From: Planctomycetota bacterium
Lineage (GTDB): Bacteria; Planctomycetota; Planctomycetia; Pirellulales; Pirellulaceae
DNA length: 64,000 nt
NCBI GenBank assembly: GCA_027622275.1
Contig: JAQBZB010000005.1
Location: 1-64,000 of the forward strand
Direction of reading: 5' to 3'
Shown: positions 28,071-36,947 of the stretch, in pieces
Numbering within the stretch: position 1 is the stretch's first letter
Layout: each line of letters opens with the position of its first letter
Notes under the pieces: model-generated
The model's input: the letters and a program-made list of their open reading frames with translations, nothing else
Told to the model about the DNA's origin: nothing
Database searches by the model: none
Position numbers and translations under genes: made by a program

Positions 28071-29059
28071 AAGCTGCCTACATCGAACAGACTGGCCCGG
28101 CCGACAACATCATCTACGGCGACCTGCCGAAACCAGTGGCCGCCGCGTCGCAGGTGCTTGTGAAGACCGGAGCCGTGGCCGTCAACCCGGTGGACACCTA
28201 CATTCGTAACGGCGCGAATTATTGGGAGTTGCCGAAACCCTTCATTATCGGCTGCGATCTCGCGGGAACCGTCGAAGCGATCGGGCCGGGCGTCACGCGA
28301 TTCAAGGTTGGCGATCGCGTCTGGTGTACGAATCAGGGCCTGTTGGGGCGTCAAGGCACATTCGCGGAATACTGTGCCGTCGACGAGTGTTGGCTGTATC
28401 CGACGCCGGACGATGTGTCTGACGAGACAGCGGCCGCGTGTGCATTAGTCGGAGTCACCGCGCACCTCGGATTGTTTCGCGACGCCAACCTGCGAGCCGG
28501 CGAAGCGATCTTCGTTCACGGCGGCACCGGCGGCGTTGGATCGATGGTGGTGCAGATGGCCAAGGCGGCCGGCGCTCGCGTGATCACCACCGGCGGCAGC
28601 GACGAGAAGTGTGCCAAGGCGACAGCGATGGGAGCCGACGTCGCGGTGAACTACAAGACACAAGACGTGGCCGCCGCCATTAAAGAGTTCGCTCCCAACG
28701 GCGTGAACGTCGTGTGGGAAACGCTGCGCGAGCCGGACTTCGATGCGTTGACTTCGTACCTGGCCGAGCGTGGTCGTATGGTGTTGATGGCCGGTCGCGA
28801 CGCACGGCCGCCGTTCCCGGTCGGCCCCTTCTACGTGAAGGGCTGCTCGCTGCACGGCGTCGTCATGTTCAAAGCAACGGCGGACGAAATGCGCGCCTGC
28901 TCGGCTGACATGAATCGTTGGATGTCGGCCGGGAAGCTCAAGGCCCAAATCGGCAAAACCCTGCCCCTCGCCGAAGCCGCCGCCGCGCATCGGCTGCAAG
29001 AAGAAAACACGCTTCAAAAGAGCGGCACGCTGGCGGGCAAGATCGTCATGAAGCCGTGA
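28067..29059 (+). CDS. MDR-family NADPH:quinone reductase-like oxidoreductase
   Basis: 330 residues with the zinc-independent MDR pattern: a GroES-like N-terminus, FIIGCDLAGTVEAIGPGV, the nucleotide motif GTGGVGSMVVQMAKAAGA, and VNYKTQDV. No structural or catalytic zinc cysteines are arranged as in alcohol dehydrogenases. It would reduce quinones or enones with NADPH. ATGA overlap with the TPR gene and 3 bp to the M81 gene indicate one operon. Confidence 0.85.
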   Translation: MKAAYIEQTGPADNIIYGDLPKPVAAASQVLVKTGAVAVNPVDTYIRNGANYWELPKPFIIGCDLAGTVEAIGPGVTRFKVGDRVWCTNQGLLGRQGTFAEYCAVDECWLYPTPDDVSDETAAACALVGVTAHLGLFRDANLRAGEAIFVHGGTGGVGSMVVQMAKAAGARVITTGGSDEKCAKATAMGADVAVNYKTQDVAAAIKEFAPNGVNVVWETLREPDFDALTSYLAERGRMVLMAGRDARPPFPVGPFYVKGCSLHGVVMFKATADEMRACSADMNRWMSAGKLKAQIGKTLPLAEAAAAHRLQEENTLQKSGTLAGKIVMKP

Positions 29060-29062
29060 CCC

Positions 29063-30574
29063 ATGCGTATCGCCATCGGCCAACTCTGGCAGGAAACAAA
29101 CACCCTGAATCCGCTCGCAACCACGCGGGCGGACTTCGAGCAGTTCGGAATCTGCCGCGGCGATGATCTCGTCACGCAAATGGCGGACGTGAATGAACTC
29201 GGCGGATTTATTCAAGCGATGCGCGCCTGGCCCGGGCCGCCCGAGATCGCCGGACTCGTCCGCTTGCCGGCTTGGCCGAGCGGAACGGCAACCGCTGAGT
29301 GTTTCAAATGGCTGCGACGAGAGTTCTTCGGCGCGGTTGAAGCGGCAGGAAACGTCGACGCCTTCCTGCTGGCCCTGCATGGTGCGATGGTCGCGCAAGG
29401 GCAGCCCGATGTCGAGGGCGCGATCTTGCAAGAGTTGCGGGAACGAAGTGGTCCTGATGTGCCGATCGTCGCCACGCTCGATTTGCATACGAACATCACT
29501 CGTGAGATGGTGCGTGCCGCGGATGTTTTAGTGACATATCACTCGATGCCGCACGTTGACATCTTCGAGACCGGCCAGCGTGGGGCCGAAGCCTTGCGAC
29601 GTATGCTCTTCGAAGGCGCCAAGCCGACCACGGCGTTCTGCAAGATCCCCGCCGTTGTCCCGCCGGAGAACTCGAATACGGAAGCCGATGCCGGGATCGC
29701 CGTCGAGCTGAAACGCCGCGTCGTTGAACTTGAAAAGATGTCGAACATTTTGTCGGCCGGCATCGCGCCCGTGCAGCCGTGGATGGATATCCCGCAGTTT
29801 GGCTCCAGCGTCGTCGTCACAACGGACAACGATCCGGCAGCGGCTCGCGCGGCTTGTGTCTCGGTGGCCGAAGAGTTCTGGCGACGCCGACGCGAGTACA
29901 TGCCGACGCTTGTTTCGGTCGAAGACGCAGTTCGGCTGGCCCACGAGGAAAGCGGATTGACTGTCTTGAGCGATGCCGCCGATGCGACGACCTCCGGCGC
30001 GCCAGGCGACAGCGTTTGGATTCTGGCAGAACTATTGAAGTACCGTTGGCCGCGCGAGGCGCTGGTTACAGTTGTCGCGCCCGAGGTCGTCGAGCAATGT
30101 GCGGGCGTCGTTCCAGGTACGCAACTGACCGTAAGTCTAGGCGGCCTGCGGGACAATCGGTTCGGAAAGTCGATCGAGTTGGACGTGACTGTCGAGCGTA
30201 CGTTCGATGCCCGCTTCACGATGACCGGGCATATTGGGAAGAACATGCCGATCGACATGGGACGCTCCGTGGTCCTGCGTCACGCGAGCAACACACTTGT
30301 GATCGTCACGACTCGCACGGGACCGCACTTCGCGCCGGAACTGTTCCGCGCGGCGGGATTCGAACCTTTTGAAGCGTCCGTTGTCATCGCCAAAAGCCCT
30401 TGCGGCTTCCGAGCAGTTTATGCTGGCCACGCCGCGGGGATCTACTCGGTGAAAGCTCCTGGCTGCGCGCCCTCCGACTTCTGGAATCACGACTTCAAGA
30501 ATATCCCGCGCCCACTGTGGCCGTGGGACGACATCGAACAATGGACACCCGCGGAGGGCTTGCTTCAAAAGTGA
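29063..30574 (+). CDS. M81 family metallopeptidase (MlrC-like)
   Basis: 503 residues with the two-domain MlrC arrangement: N-terminal DUF1485 (GQLWQETNTLNP, FLLALHGAMVAQG, ATLDLHTNIT, VTYHSMPHVD) and C-terminal MlrC_C (SVWILAELL, LGGLRDNRFGKSIELDV). Members include microcystinase C, which degrades linearised microcystin peptides; most relatives have unknown substrates. The DxH and YHxxxH motifs are the candidate zinc ligands. The stop overlaps the start of the next gene (GTGA at 30571-30574). Confidence 0.85.
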   Translation: MRIAIGQLWQETNTLNPLATTRADFEQFGICRGDDLVTQMADVNELGGFIQAMRAWPGPPEIAGLVRLPAWPSGTATAECFKWLRREFFGAVEAAGNVDAFLLALHGAMVAQGQPDVEGAILQELRERSGPDVPIVATLDLHTNITREMVRAADVLVTYHSMPHVDIFETGQRGAEALRRMLFEGAKPTTAFCKIPAVVPPENSNTEADAGIAVELKRRVVELEKMSNILSAGIAPVQPWMDIPQFGSSVVVTTDNDPAAARAACVSVAEEFWRRRREYMPTLVSVEDAVRLAHEESGLTVLSDAADATTSGAPGDSVWILAELLKYRWPREALVTVVAPEVVEQCAGVVPGTQLTVSLGGLRDNRFGKSIELDVTVERTFDARFTMTGHIGKNMPIDMGRSVVLRHASNTLVIVTTRTGPHFAPELFRAAGFEPFEASVVIAKSPCGFRAVYAGHAAGIYSVKAPGCAPSDFWNHDFKNIPRPLWPWDDIEQWTPAEGLLQK

Positions 30575-31560
30575 CACTTCCTGTTTCCTACGACGACGTT
30601 CTCGCCGCGCTGCCGCGCGTCCACGCGCTGCTCAAGCCAACGCCGCTGTTCGAATGGCCGGGGCTGACGAAACTGCTGGGCTTTCCGTTTTGGCTGAAGC
30701 ACGAAAACCACCAGCCAGTCGGCGCGTTCAAGGTGCGCGGCGGAATCAATTTTGCAAGTACGCTGAGCGACCACCAGCGGCGGGCCGGCATCATCGGCGT
30801 CTCGACGGGGAACCAAGGCCAATCGCTGGCTTACGCCGGTCGGCATTTTAATGTGCCATGCACGATTGTCGTTCCAGAAAACACGAATCCCAGCAAGTGT
30901 CTGGCAATTCGCAATCTCGGCGCGCAGCTGATCGAACATGGCCGCGACTTCGACGAGGCGAAGGACCATGTCGAAGAGTTGGTGAAGACTCGTGGCGCTC
31001 GTTACGTGCATTCGGCCAACGAGCCGCTGTTGATCGCCGGAGTCGGCACGATGGCGTGGGAGATTTTCGAGCAGCTTCCCGATCCTGACGTGATTCTCGT
31101 GCCGATCGGACTGGGCAGCGGCGTCTGTGGGACTTGCATCGTGGCGAAGCATCGCTATCCGCGAGCTGAGGTCATCGGTGTGCAATCCGAGATCGCGCCG
31201 GCCGTCGCCGAGTCGTGGCGGACGAACACAACCGTCACGACAGATACGGCCAGCACCTGGGCTGAAGGCTTCGCCACGCGGGCACCCGCCGAGATGACGC
31301 TCGAGATCATGCGGGCCTTGATGGACGACGTCATTCTGGTCGGCGAAGACGAATTGCGGCTTGCGGCCTACTGGATCCTCAAGCACACGCACAATCTGGC
31401 GGAAGGCGCCGGAGCCGGTGCGCTCGCGGCAGCGTTCAAATCACGAGGGCGGTTTGCGGGCCAGCGGGTTGTCGGTATCTTTTCGGGCGGCAATCTTGAT
31501 CTAGCGGAGTTGCCACGAATCCTTGAAGCCGGCCAAGTGTACGCGGCGTCGCATCCTTAA
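30571..31560 (+). CDS. Ser/Thr dehydratase-like PLP enzyme
   Basis: 329 residues from the GTG at 30571, which overlaps the M81 stop. Fold-type II PLP motifs are present: HENHQPVGAFKVRGG with the PLP lysine, the STGNQGQSLA phosphate loop, and FSGGNLD near the C-terminus. The glycine-rich VPIGLGSGVCGT replaces the usual GGGGL. This suggests a threonine dehydratase or amino-acid deaminase/racemase relative. Last gene of a four-gene operon; 114 bp separate it from the RAMP cluster. Confidence 0.8.
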   Translation: MTLPVSYDDVLAALPRVHALLKPTPLFEWPGLTKLLGFPFWLKHENHQPVGAFKVRGGINFASTLSDHQRRAGIIGVSTGNQGQSLAYAGRHFNVPCTIVVPENTNPSKCLAIRNLGAQLIEHGRDFDEAKDHVEELVKTRGARYVHSANEPLLIAGVGTMAWEIFEQLPDPDVILVPIGLGSGVCGTCIVAKHRYPRAEVIGVQSEIAPAVAESWRTNTTVTTDTASTWAEGFATRAPAEMTLEIMRALMDDVILVGEDELRLAAYWILKHTHNLAEGAGAGALAAAFKSRGRFAGQRVVGIFSGGNLDLAELPRILEAGQVYAASHP

Positions 31561-31674
31561 GCATGTCGACAACTGTCACTGGATGTCCTATCTTGAACGC
31601 CGAGCCATTTGTTCGACATTTCGCGCCGTCACGAAAGCGACGAACCGGGCACGGGGTCGCTGGGGAGTTTTGCA

Positions 31675-33306
31675 ATGAACGCTTCAGAAACTGCGTCTCC
31701 CTACTTGCTGCGGATCGAAGGCGTCAACCTATCCTACTTCATCTTCGACACCGATGATCTTAGTACGATTCGGGGCGGCAGCTTGTTGTTGCTATTTGCG
31801 CCAGCGCTCGTACAAGACGATGCGATCTGGAAGCAACTGGCGAATGACGCCCCGGCGGCCGAGATCGTGACATCCGGCGCGTCGCAAACGATCTTGCGTT
31901 TCTCGGCGAAGTCGCAAGCAGCCGCCGATGCCGTTGCGAGGGAAGTTCGAACGTGGCTGCAATGTCACGAGGAACTCGGCGAGGCAACGTTTGTCGTGGA
32001 AGTCCGTCAGGACCATGATGACTTCGCGGTCGACAAAGAGTATCTGTTGGCAGCGAGCCGCTGGCAACAGATGCAACGCCCGCGTCTTGTCGTGCCACCG
32101 TGGAACGAACAGGCAGGTAAGGAGCAGCATCCTTGTGACATCGATTTCGTGCGTCCTGCGACCCACACGATAGACGCCAGAAACCTCAACAAACGCGAGG
32201 TCAGCCGTTCCGTCTCCACGCGCCGGGAATACGGCTTCGTTCACAAACAAGAACTTTATTACAAGCTGACCGGCTGGAAACCTCGTGACCGCGAAGGCAC
32301 GGAGTCGCAGTTGGCATGGGATTTCCACGAGATCGCCGCCCGTGGAGAACATCGGTACGGGCGGGCGGACGACAACGATGGTGATCCGCTTGCACATTTG
32401 CACGACAAGATGGCCGTACTCTACATCGATGGCAACCGATTTGGTGACATCCAACGGAGCAGTTGTCACGACTCAGCACGTCAGCGAGCTTGGGACGAGC
32501 ATGTGCAAGGCCTGCGCAAAAAGGTGCTGAAGAGCTTGCTGGAAAAAACGGACGATGATGACGAATGGATCTGCAAATTGGGGACGCCCAAACAAGGGAA
32601 GCCTCAGCAGATCGCGATTCGTCTCGAAACATTACTGTGGGGCGGCGACGAACTGACCTGGGTTGTGCCCGCCTGGAAGGGCTGGGAAGTCGTGCAAACA
32701 TTCTTCCAAGTTGCCGCCGCTTGGCCCCAATGGCAACAGAATGACAAGGACTCGCTGCAACTGACCCATGCCGCGGGATTGGTCTTCTGTCATGCCAGTT
32801 CTCCGATTCACGGTGTGACGGCGCTGGCCCGCGAACTCGCCGGACAAGTCAAGCAATGGAACAAAGATCAGTCCCAAGGCGAGTTGTCTCGCTATCAAGA
32901 CGGGATTGCTTATCAGGTGCTGGAGTCATTCGATCAACTTGGCGACGAAGTTGCCAAGGCGCGGAAGCGAGACTTGCCAGCCGGTTGCTCGCCCGCTGAT
33001 CTGGTGATTCCAGCAACCGAATTGACCGCACTAACCAGCGACTTGCTCAAGCCAATTCAAACCGGATTTCCACGAGGTGCGGTTTACCGGCTGTTGAAGT
33101 CGTTGCAACGTGGCAAGACCGATGAATATTGGCGATGGTTGGAGCGGGCAATGCGTGATCATCCGGTTCTGCCCGAATCGTTTGGCACCAGCCAAGACAA
33201 CGACGATCTGCCACCTAGTCCTGCGCAACAAATTCGCTGGCTGCACCTCTGTGAGCTATGGGACTACATCGGCCACCTCGACCCTTCGACCTTGGCGGCG
33301 GAGTAG
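31675..33306 (+). CDS. Cas10-like double-palm protein of a type III-like complex
   Basis: 543 residues from ATG 31675, chosen because GGGAG sits 7 nt upstream; the longer open frame has no such signal. Residues 1-130 are compatible with a first palm (NLSYFIFDTDDLSTIRGGS). Residues ~245-400 hold a second palm with LYIDGNRFGDIQ (D252) and LLWGGDELTWVVP (GGDEL 323-327), the position of the Cas10 GGDD cyclase motif. No N-terminal HD nuclease and no zinc-ribbon cysteines are visible. The C-terminal ~120 residues are helical and could correspond to the Cas10 D4 or Cas11-like part. First gene of a four-gene RAMP operon. The GGDE variant leaves cyclic-oligoadenylate synthesis open. Confidence 0.75.
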   Translation: MNASETASPYLLRIEGVNLSYFIFDTDDLSTIRGGSLLLLFAPALVQDDAIWKQLANDAPAAEIVTSGASQTILRFSAKSQAAADAVAREVRTWLQCHEELGEATFVVEVRQDHDDFAVDKEYLLAASRWQQMQRPRLVVPPWNEQAGKEQHPCDIDFVRPATHTIDARNLNKREVSRSVSTRREYGFVHKQELYYKLTGWKPRDREGTESQLAWDFHEIAARGEHRYGRADDNDGDPLAHLHDKMAVLYIDGNRFGDIQRSSCHDSARQRAWDEHVQGLRKKVLKSLLEKTDDDDEWICKLGTPKQGKPQQIAIRLETLLWGGDELTWVVPAWKGWEVVQTFFQVAAAWPQWQQNDKDSLQLTHAAGLVFCHASSPIHGVTALARELAGQVKQWNKDQSQGELSRYQDGIAYQVLESFDQLGDEVAKARKRDLPAGCSPADLVIPATELTALTSDLLKPIQTGFPRGAVYRLLKSLQRGKTDEYWRWLERAMRDHPVLPESFGTSQDNDDLPPSPAQQIRWLHLCELWDYIGHLDPSTLAAE

Positions 33307-33312
33307 CTTTCG

Positions 33313-35307
33313 ATGCTTCAACTAACTTTCACCTTACAGCTCACAATCAAAGGGCCGTTTACGACCAAGTCCTCCGGAGTCGGAGGCTATGGCGTCGACG
33401 CCGTCTTGCTGCGCGACCGCCATGGAAAGCCGTTGCTGCCAGGCACGCAAGTCCGTGGACGCGTGCGCGAGTCCTTGGAGGAACTCGCGTCTGCGATCGG
33501 CGAAAGCGAAGGCGAAACGCTCGCGACATTTGTCCGAAACGCTTTCGGTCCACCGGTCAAACTCGATGCATTCGAACCCGCGCACGGACATCGTGCAGGT
33601 GCGATCCACTTTAGCGACTTTACAGGCAGCGACTCGCCACCGGCTGGCGACGACGCCGAGCAGTTGCTAACTCGTATCCAGGTTGATTCAGCGAAAGGCA
33701 GTGCTCACTCACACGCCTTGCTCGTACTCGAGACGGCAGCCGAACCAGCGCGTCTCATCCGATTCGAAGGCAAAGTGGAGCTATTCGAACGAGACGTTGA
33801 CAGCGCGGTCACGGCGGCGGACTACTTATTCAAAGCCCTCGACTGGGTTCCCTCGCTGGGCTCGTTTCGCACGGTTGGGTTTGGGAGATTCGTCGGCGTG
33901 TGTGTCACTGGCGTGAAGGCGAAGTTGAATGAAGCGGGGGGTGACCAGACCGAGAATCTAGTGCCGGCCCTGGACGATCGGCTCGCGGAGTTATGTGAAG
34001 AAATGCCACCGGCGGACCTCGTCTGTATCGAACCTGCGGCAGCTTGTGCCGAGACAACGTCTTGCTGCCATCTCGAACTGCAACTCCACGAACCGTTCGT
34101 TGTGGGACAGCGACGCACGAACCGTAATATCACGCGGTCGGTCGATTATCTGAGCGGCGCGGTGATCAAGGGTGCGCTCGCCGCTCAACTTCAACGCTGG
34201 TTGTCGGATCGCCGCGAAGTTGGTCCCCGCACGGACGTTGGCACTCTCGGCCCAGGCACGCGCTGGGAGTCGTTGTGTCTTCATTTGTCGCAGATACGTT
34301 TCTGTACGGCGTTCCCGATCCGCAAAGATCAACCCGGTCGGCCCGTCGTCCAACCGTTGTCGCTGGTCAAATTTGACGATCAACTGCGTGATGCGGCACT
34401 CGCGCGCGGGCCTTGTGTGCTGAAAGCCGGCACCGACACGTCAGCGCCGGTCGCACCGGCGTTCTCCGTCGATTGGAAAGACCCGGCAACATCCCCTTGG
34501 GACAGCGGTCTCGCGCGCCCGGTCAAGGAGCTTCGTTTTCATACGGCGATGGATGATCAGACTCGAACGGCGCGACACGAGCATCTCTTTGCACACGAGC
34601 TGGTGCATCCCGTTGATAAAGAGGAACGGCCGCTCGTCTGGCGCGGCACAGTCGACCTGTCTCGCGTGCCAGAGGTCGTCCGCAACGATGTCCGCCGTCA
34701 GCTGGGCGAAGTATTCGGATTCGTCGAGCTTCACTTTGGCAAGACCAAGGCCCGCGCCCAGGCATCGCTCGACACGAGTGCTTCGTTGTCGGCCAGCCAG
34801 GTTTCGTCCACGACTCCGATCGAGGGCAATCAATGGGTGATCGTACTGCAATCGCCGGCATTTCTCGCAGATCCCCGCACCGTTCAACAATCTTGGGACG
34901 CGGGAGAACCGGACGGTTTGAAACGGGAATACGAGCGGGTCTTTGAGGAGTTTTCAGGAGGCTCGTTGCGATTGCTCCGCTACTTCGCCGATCAATCGCT
35001 ACACGGGGGATTCCTGGCACAACGCACGGCCCGTGATTTGAACCAACCCTACAATCCCCTGTTCGTAACCGAACCGGGCAGCGCGTTCGTCCTTGAAGCA
35101 ACCGGCGATCCTTCGTCGGCAGCCGGCCAGATCGAAACTTGGTTCGCAGGCGGCTTGCCGCTCCCCGATTGGGCCAAGACTCTGTATGGCGAGACGTATC
35201 GCACCAACCCGTTCTTGCCGGAGGATGGATTCGGCGAGATCGCCGTCAACCTATCGCTGCATGAATCGCTTCGCATCAACGACGACGAGGCCGAGTATGT
35301 CAACTAA
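33313..35307 (+). CDS. Multi-domain RAMP (Csm3/Cmr-like) protein
   Basis: 664 residues starting 6 bp after the Cas10-like gene. The first RAMP domain (1-200) has a Csm3-like layout: GGYGVDAVLLRDRHGKPLLP, then GTQVRGRVRESL (44-55), IHFSDF and the glycine loop GSFRTVGFGRF (183-193). D29 aligns with the target-RNA-cleaving Asp of Csm3. A second RAMP domain (about 250-470) has FVVGQRRTNRN and LSGAVIKGALAAQLQ but no matching Asp. A third region (about 490-664) is RAMP-like only in outline. This is a fusion of backbone subunits that are separate in ordinary type III complexes. Confidence 0.75.
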   Translation: MLQLTFTLQLTIKGPFTTKSSGVGGYGVDAVLLRDRHGKPLLPGTQVRGRVRESLEELASAIGESEGETLATFVRNAFGPPVKLDAFEPAHGHRAGAIHFSDFTGSDSPPAGDDAEQLLTRIQVDSAKGSAHSHALLVLETAAEPARLIRFEGKVELFERDVDSAVTAADYLFKALDWVPSLGSFRTVGFGRFVGVCVTGVKAKLNEAGGDQTENLVPALDDRLAELCEEMPPADLVCIEPAAACAETTSCCHLELQLHEPFVVGQRRTNRNITRSVDYLSGAVIKGALAAQLQRWLSDRREVGPRTDVGTLGPGTRWESLCLHLSQIRFCTAFPIRKDQPGRPVVQPLSLVKFDDQLRDAALARGPCVLKAGTDTSAPVAPAFSVDWKDPATSPWDSGLARPVKELRFHTAMDDQTRTARHEHLFAHELVHPVDKEERPLVWRGTVDLSRVPEVVRNDVRRQLGEVFGFVELHFGKTKARAQASLDTSASLSASQVSSTTPIEGNQWVIVLQSPAFLADPRTVQQSWDAGEPDGLKREYERVFEEFSGGSLRLLRYFADQSLHGGFLAQRTARDLNQPYNPLFVTEPGSAFVLEATGDPSSAAGQIETWFAGGLPLPDWAKTLYGETYRTNPFLPEDGFGEIAVNLSLHESLRINDDEAEYVN

Positions 35308-36919
35308 ACACTCCAAGTTCGTCAATCGAATCCGTATCGTTGGAAGTCTGACGTTGGACAGCGAATTGCATATCGGTGACGGTGGCGTCACTCCGGACAC
35401 GGCGTTCACGAACAACGAAAACCAAACACGACGCCCGCCCGACATTGCCACGATCGCCCGCGACATGGCAGGCAATCCCGTCGTTCCAGGCGCAGCGATC
35501 AAAGGCGTGCTTCGTTCGTATCTGGAAAAGAGCAAATCGCTCAAGCCGGTGATCGACGCTGTTTTTGGGCGAACGCCGGGAACAAAGTCGTCAGACGTTC
35601 AGGAGCTTCCCGGGGAAGAACGAGGGACTGGCGGCAAAGTCGAGTTTTCGTACGCCCCGTTGCTGCCGCTGGCCAACGACGACGCTGCCGAAACCGTAAG
35701 CGACACAACGAACGAATTGCCCGTTCAATCCTCGGTTGGCATCAATCGTCAGACCGGAGCCGCCCACGATCGGGCGCTCCGCTCGTCCCAGTACGTGCCG
35801 CGTGGCCGCGCGTTCGAAGTCGAGCTAGTGGGATACAACCTTGATGAATCGGAAATCGGGCTATTGCTTCACGGGCTCGATGGATTCGATGATCGCGAGC
35901 GGCTACGGCTGGGCGCGGGCCACGCGAATCAAGCCGGTTTGGCGACGTGGGAATTGGTCGAGTTGCATCACATACAACCGCAGGATGTGAAGCACTGGTT
36001 CGCAACGCCCCACGCCGACCGCCCGGATTGGCGAGACCTTGGCAAGTTGAACTCGAGTGCTCGCAAGAAGCTCGAAGAACGTGCCGCCAAGGCGATCGCG
36101 GGCAAGTTCGCCAAACCGTCACGGCTGACTGGCGAGATCACCTTGCATTTTGATGGGCCGTTCTTGACCAACGACGCGCGCTCGACGGACGACGACGTCG
36201 ATCATCGCCCCAGTTTGACATCCGACGGCAGATTGCTGCTCGCCGCCCGAGGGTTTCGCGGCGCGTTCCGCAGTCACGCAGAGCGGATCGTGCGGACGCT
36301 GAACGGTCAGGCGGCGGGCGACCCATTCGCGAAGCCGCCGGGATCAGCGGCGGCAACGCCGTCGAAGGCGACTCCGAATCTGATCGACGAACTCTTTGGA
36401 AACACGGATCACCGCGCGGTGTTGGAAGTATCCGATTTCGTCGCGGACGCCCCGCTGACTGCGACCGAGGTCCAGGAGTTCGTGGCGATCGACCGCTTCA
36501 CCGGTGGAGCGGCAGACGCGAAGAAGTTCAACGCTCACTTTGTCTACCGACCGACGCTGAAGGGACGATTATCCATTCTGCTGGAGGATCTGCGGCCGTG
36601 GAGCCTGGGGCTGTTGGCGTTGACGGTCCGCGATTTGATCGAAGGCGATATCACGTTCGGCTGGGGCGCTTCCAAAGGTTATGGAGCCTGTCGTGCGGAG
36701 ATCAGCAAAATCTCCTGCCCGATAGCGTTCGATGTGACCCAAGCCTTTGGCGAAGAGTTCTCGATCGATGCGAAGAGCTGGAAGTCGTCTCATAAATTGC
36801 TACACCAAGCCGCACCGCTGGACCCGAACTTGCTTGAACCAACGAAGTCCATCTTTCCCACATTGCTCGCCAGTGCTGTACAACAACTTCACGCCAAGCT
36901 TGGCATCACCGCCAAATGA
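35297..36919 (+). CDS. Double Csm3-like RAMP protein
   Basis: 540 residues from ATG 35297, overlapping the previous stop by 11 bp. Two Csm3-type domains are fused. Domain one: ELHIGDGG, D49 in PPDIATIARDMAGNPVVPG, then AAIKGVLRSYLE and the loop LRLGAGHANQAG. Domain two (from ~275): D302 before SDGRLLLAARGFRGAFRSH, ELFGNTDHRAVLEVSDF, EFVAIDRFTGGA and the loop FGWGASKGYGAC. D49 and D302 fall where Csm3 has its RNA-cleaving Asp. The linker between domains is rich in charge. Predicted to form backbone segments that bind guide RNA and cut target RNA. Confidence 0.78.
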   Translation: MSTKHSKFVNRIRIVGSLTLDSELHIGDGGVTPDTAFTNNENQTRRPPDIATIARDMAGNPVVPGAAIKGVLRSYLEKSKSLKPVIDAVFGRTPGTKSSDVQELPGEERGTGGKVEFSYAPLLPLANDDAAETVSDTTNELPVQSSVGINRQTGAAHDRALRSSQYVPRGRAFEVELVGYNLDESEIGLLLHGLDGFDDRERLRLGAGHANQAGLATWELVELHHIQPQDVKHWFATPHADRPDWRDLGKLNSSARKKLEERAAKAIAGKFAKPSRLTGEITLHFDGPFLTNDARSTDDDVDHRPSLTSDGRLLLAARGFRGAFRSHAERIVRTLNGQAAGDPFAKPPGSAAATPSKATPNLIDELFGNTDHRAVLEVSDFVADAPLTATEVQEFVAIDRFTGGAADAKKFNAHFVYRPTLKGRLSILLEDLRPWSLGLLALTVRDLIEGDITFGWGASKGYGACRAEISKISCPIAFDVTQAFGEEFSIDAKSWKSSHKLLHQAAPLDPNLLEPTKSIFPTLLASAVQQLHAKLGITAK

Positions 36920-36947
36920 CCGCGGACGAATCACAAAGGATCAAGTC

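Noticed and set aside
28445-29488. 347-residue minus-strand frame
   Set aside because: Antisense to two well-supported genes (MDR and M81).
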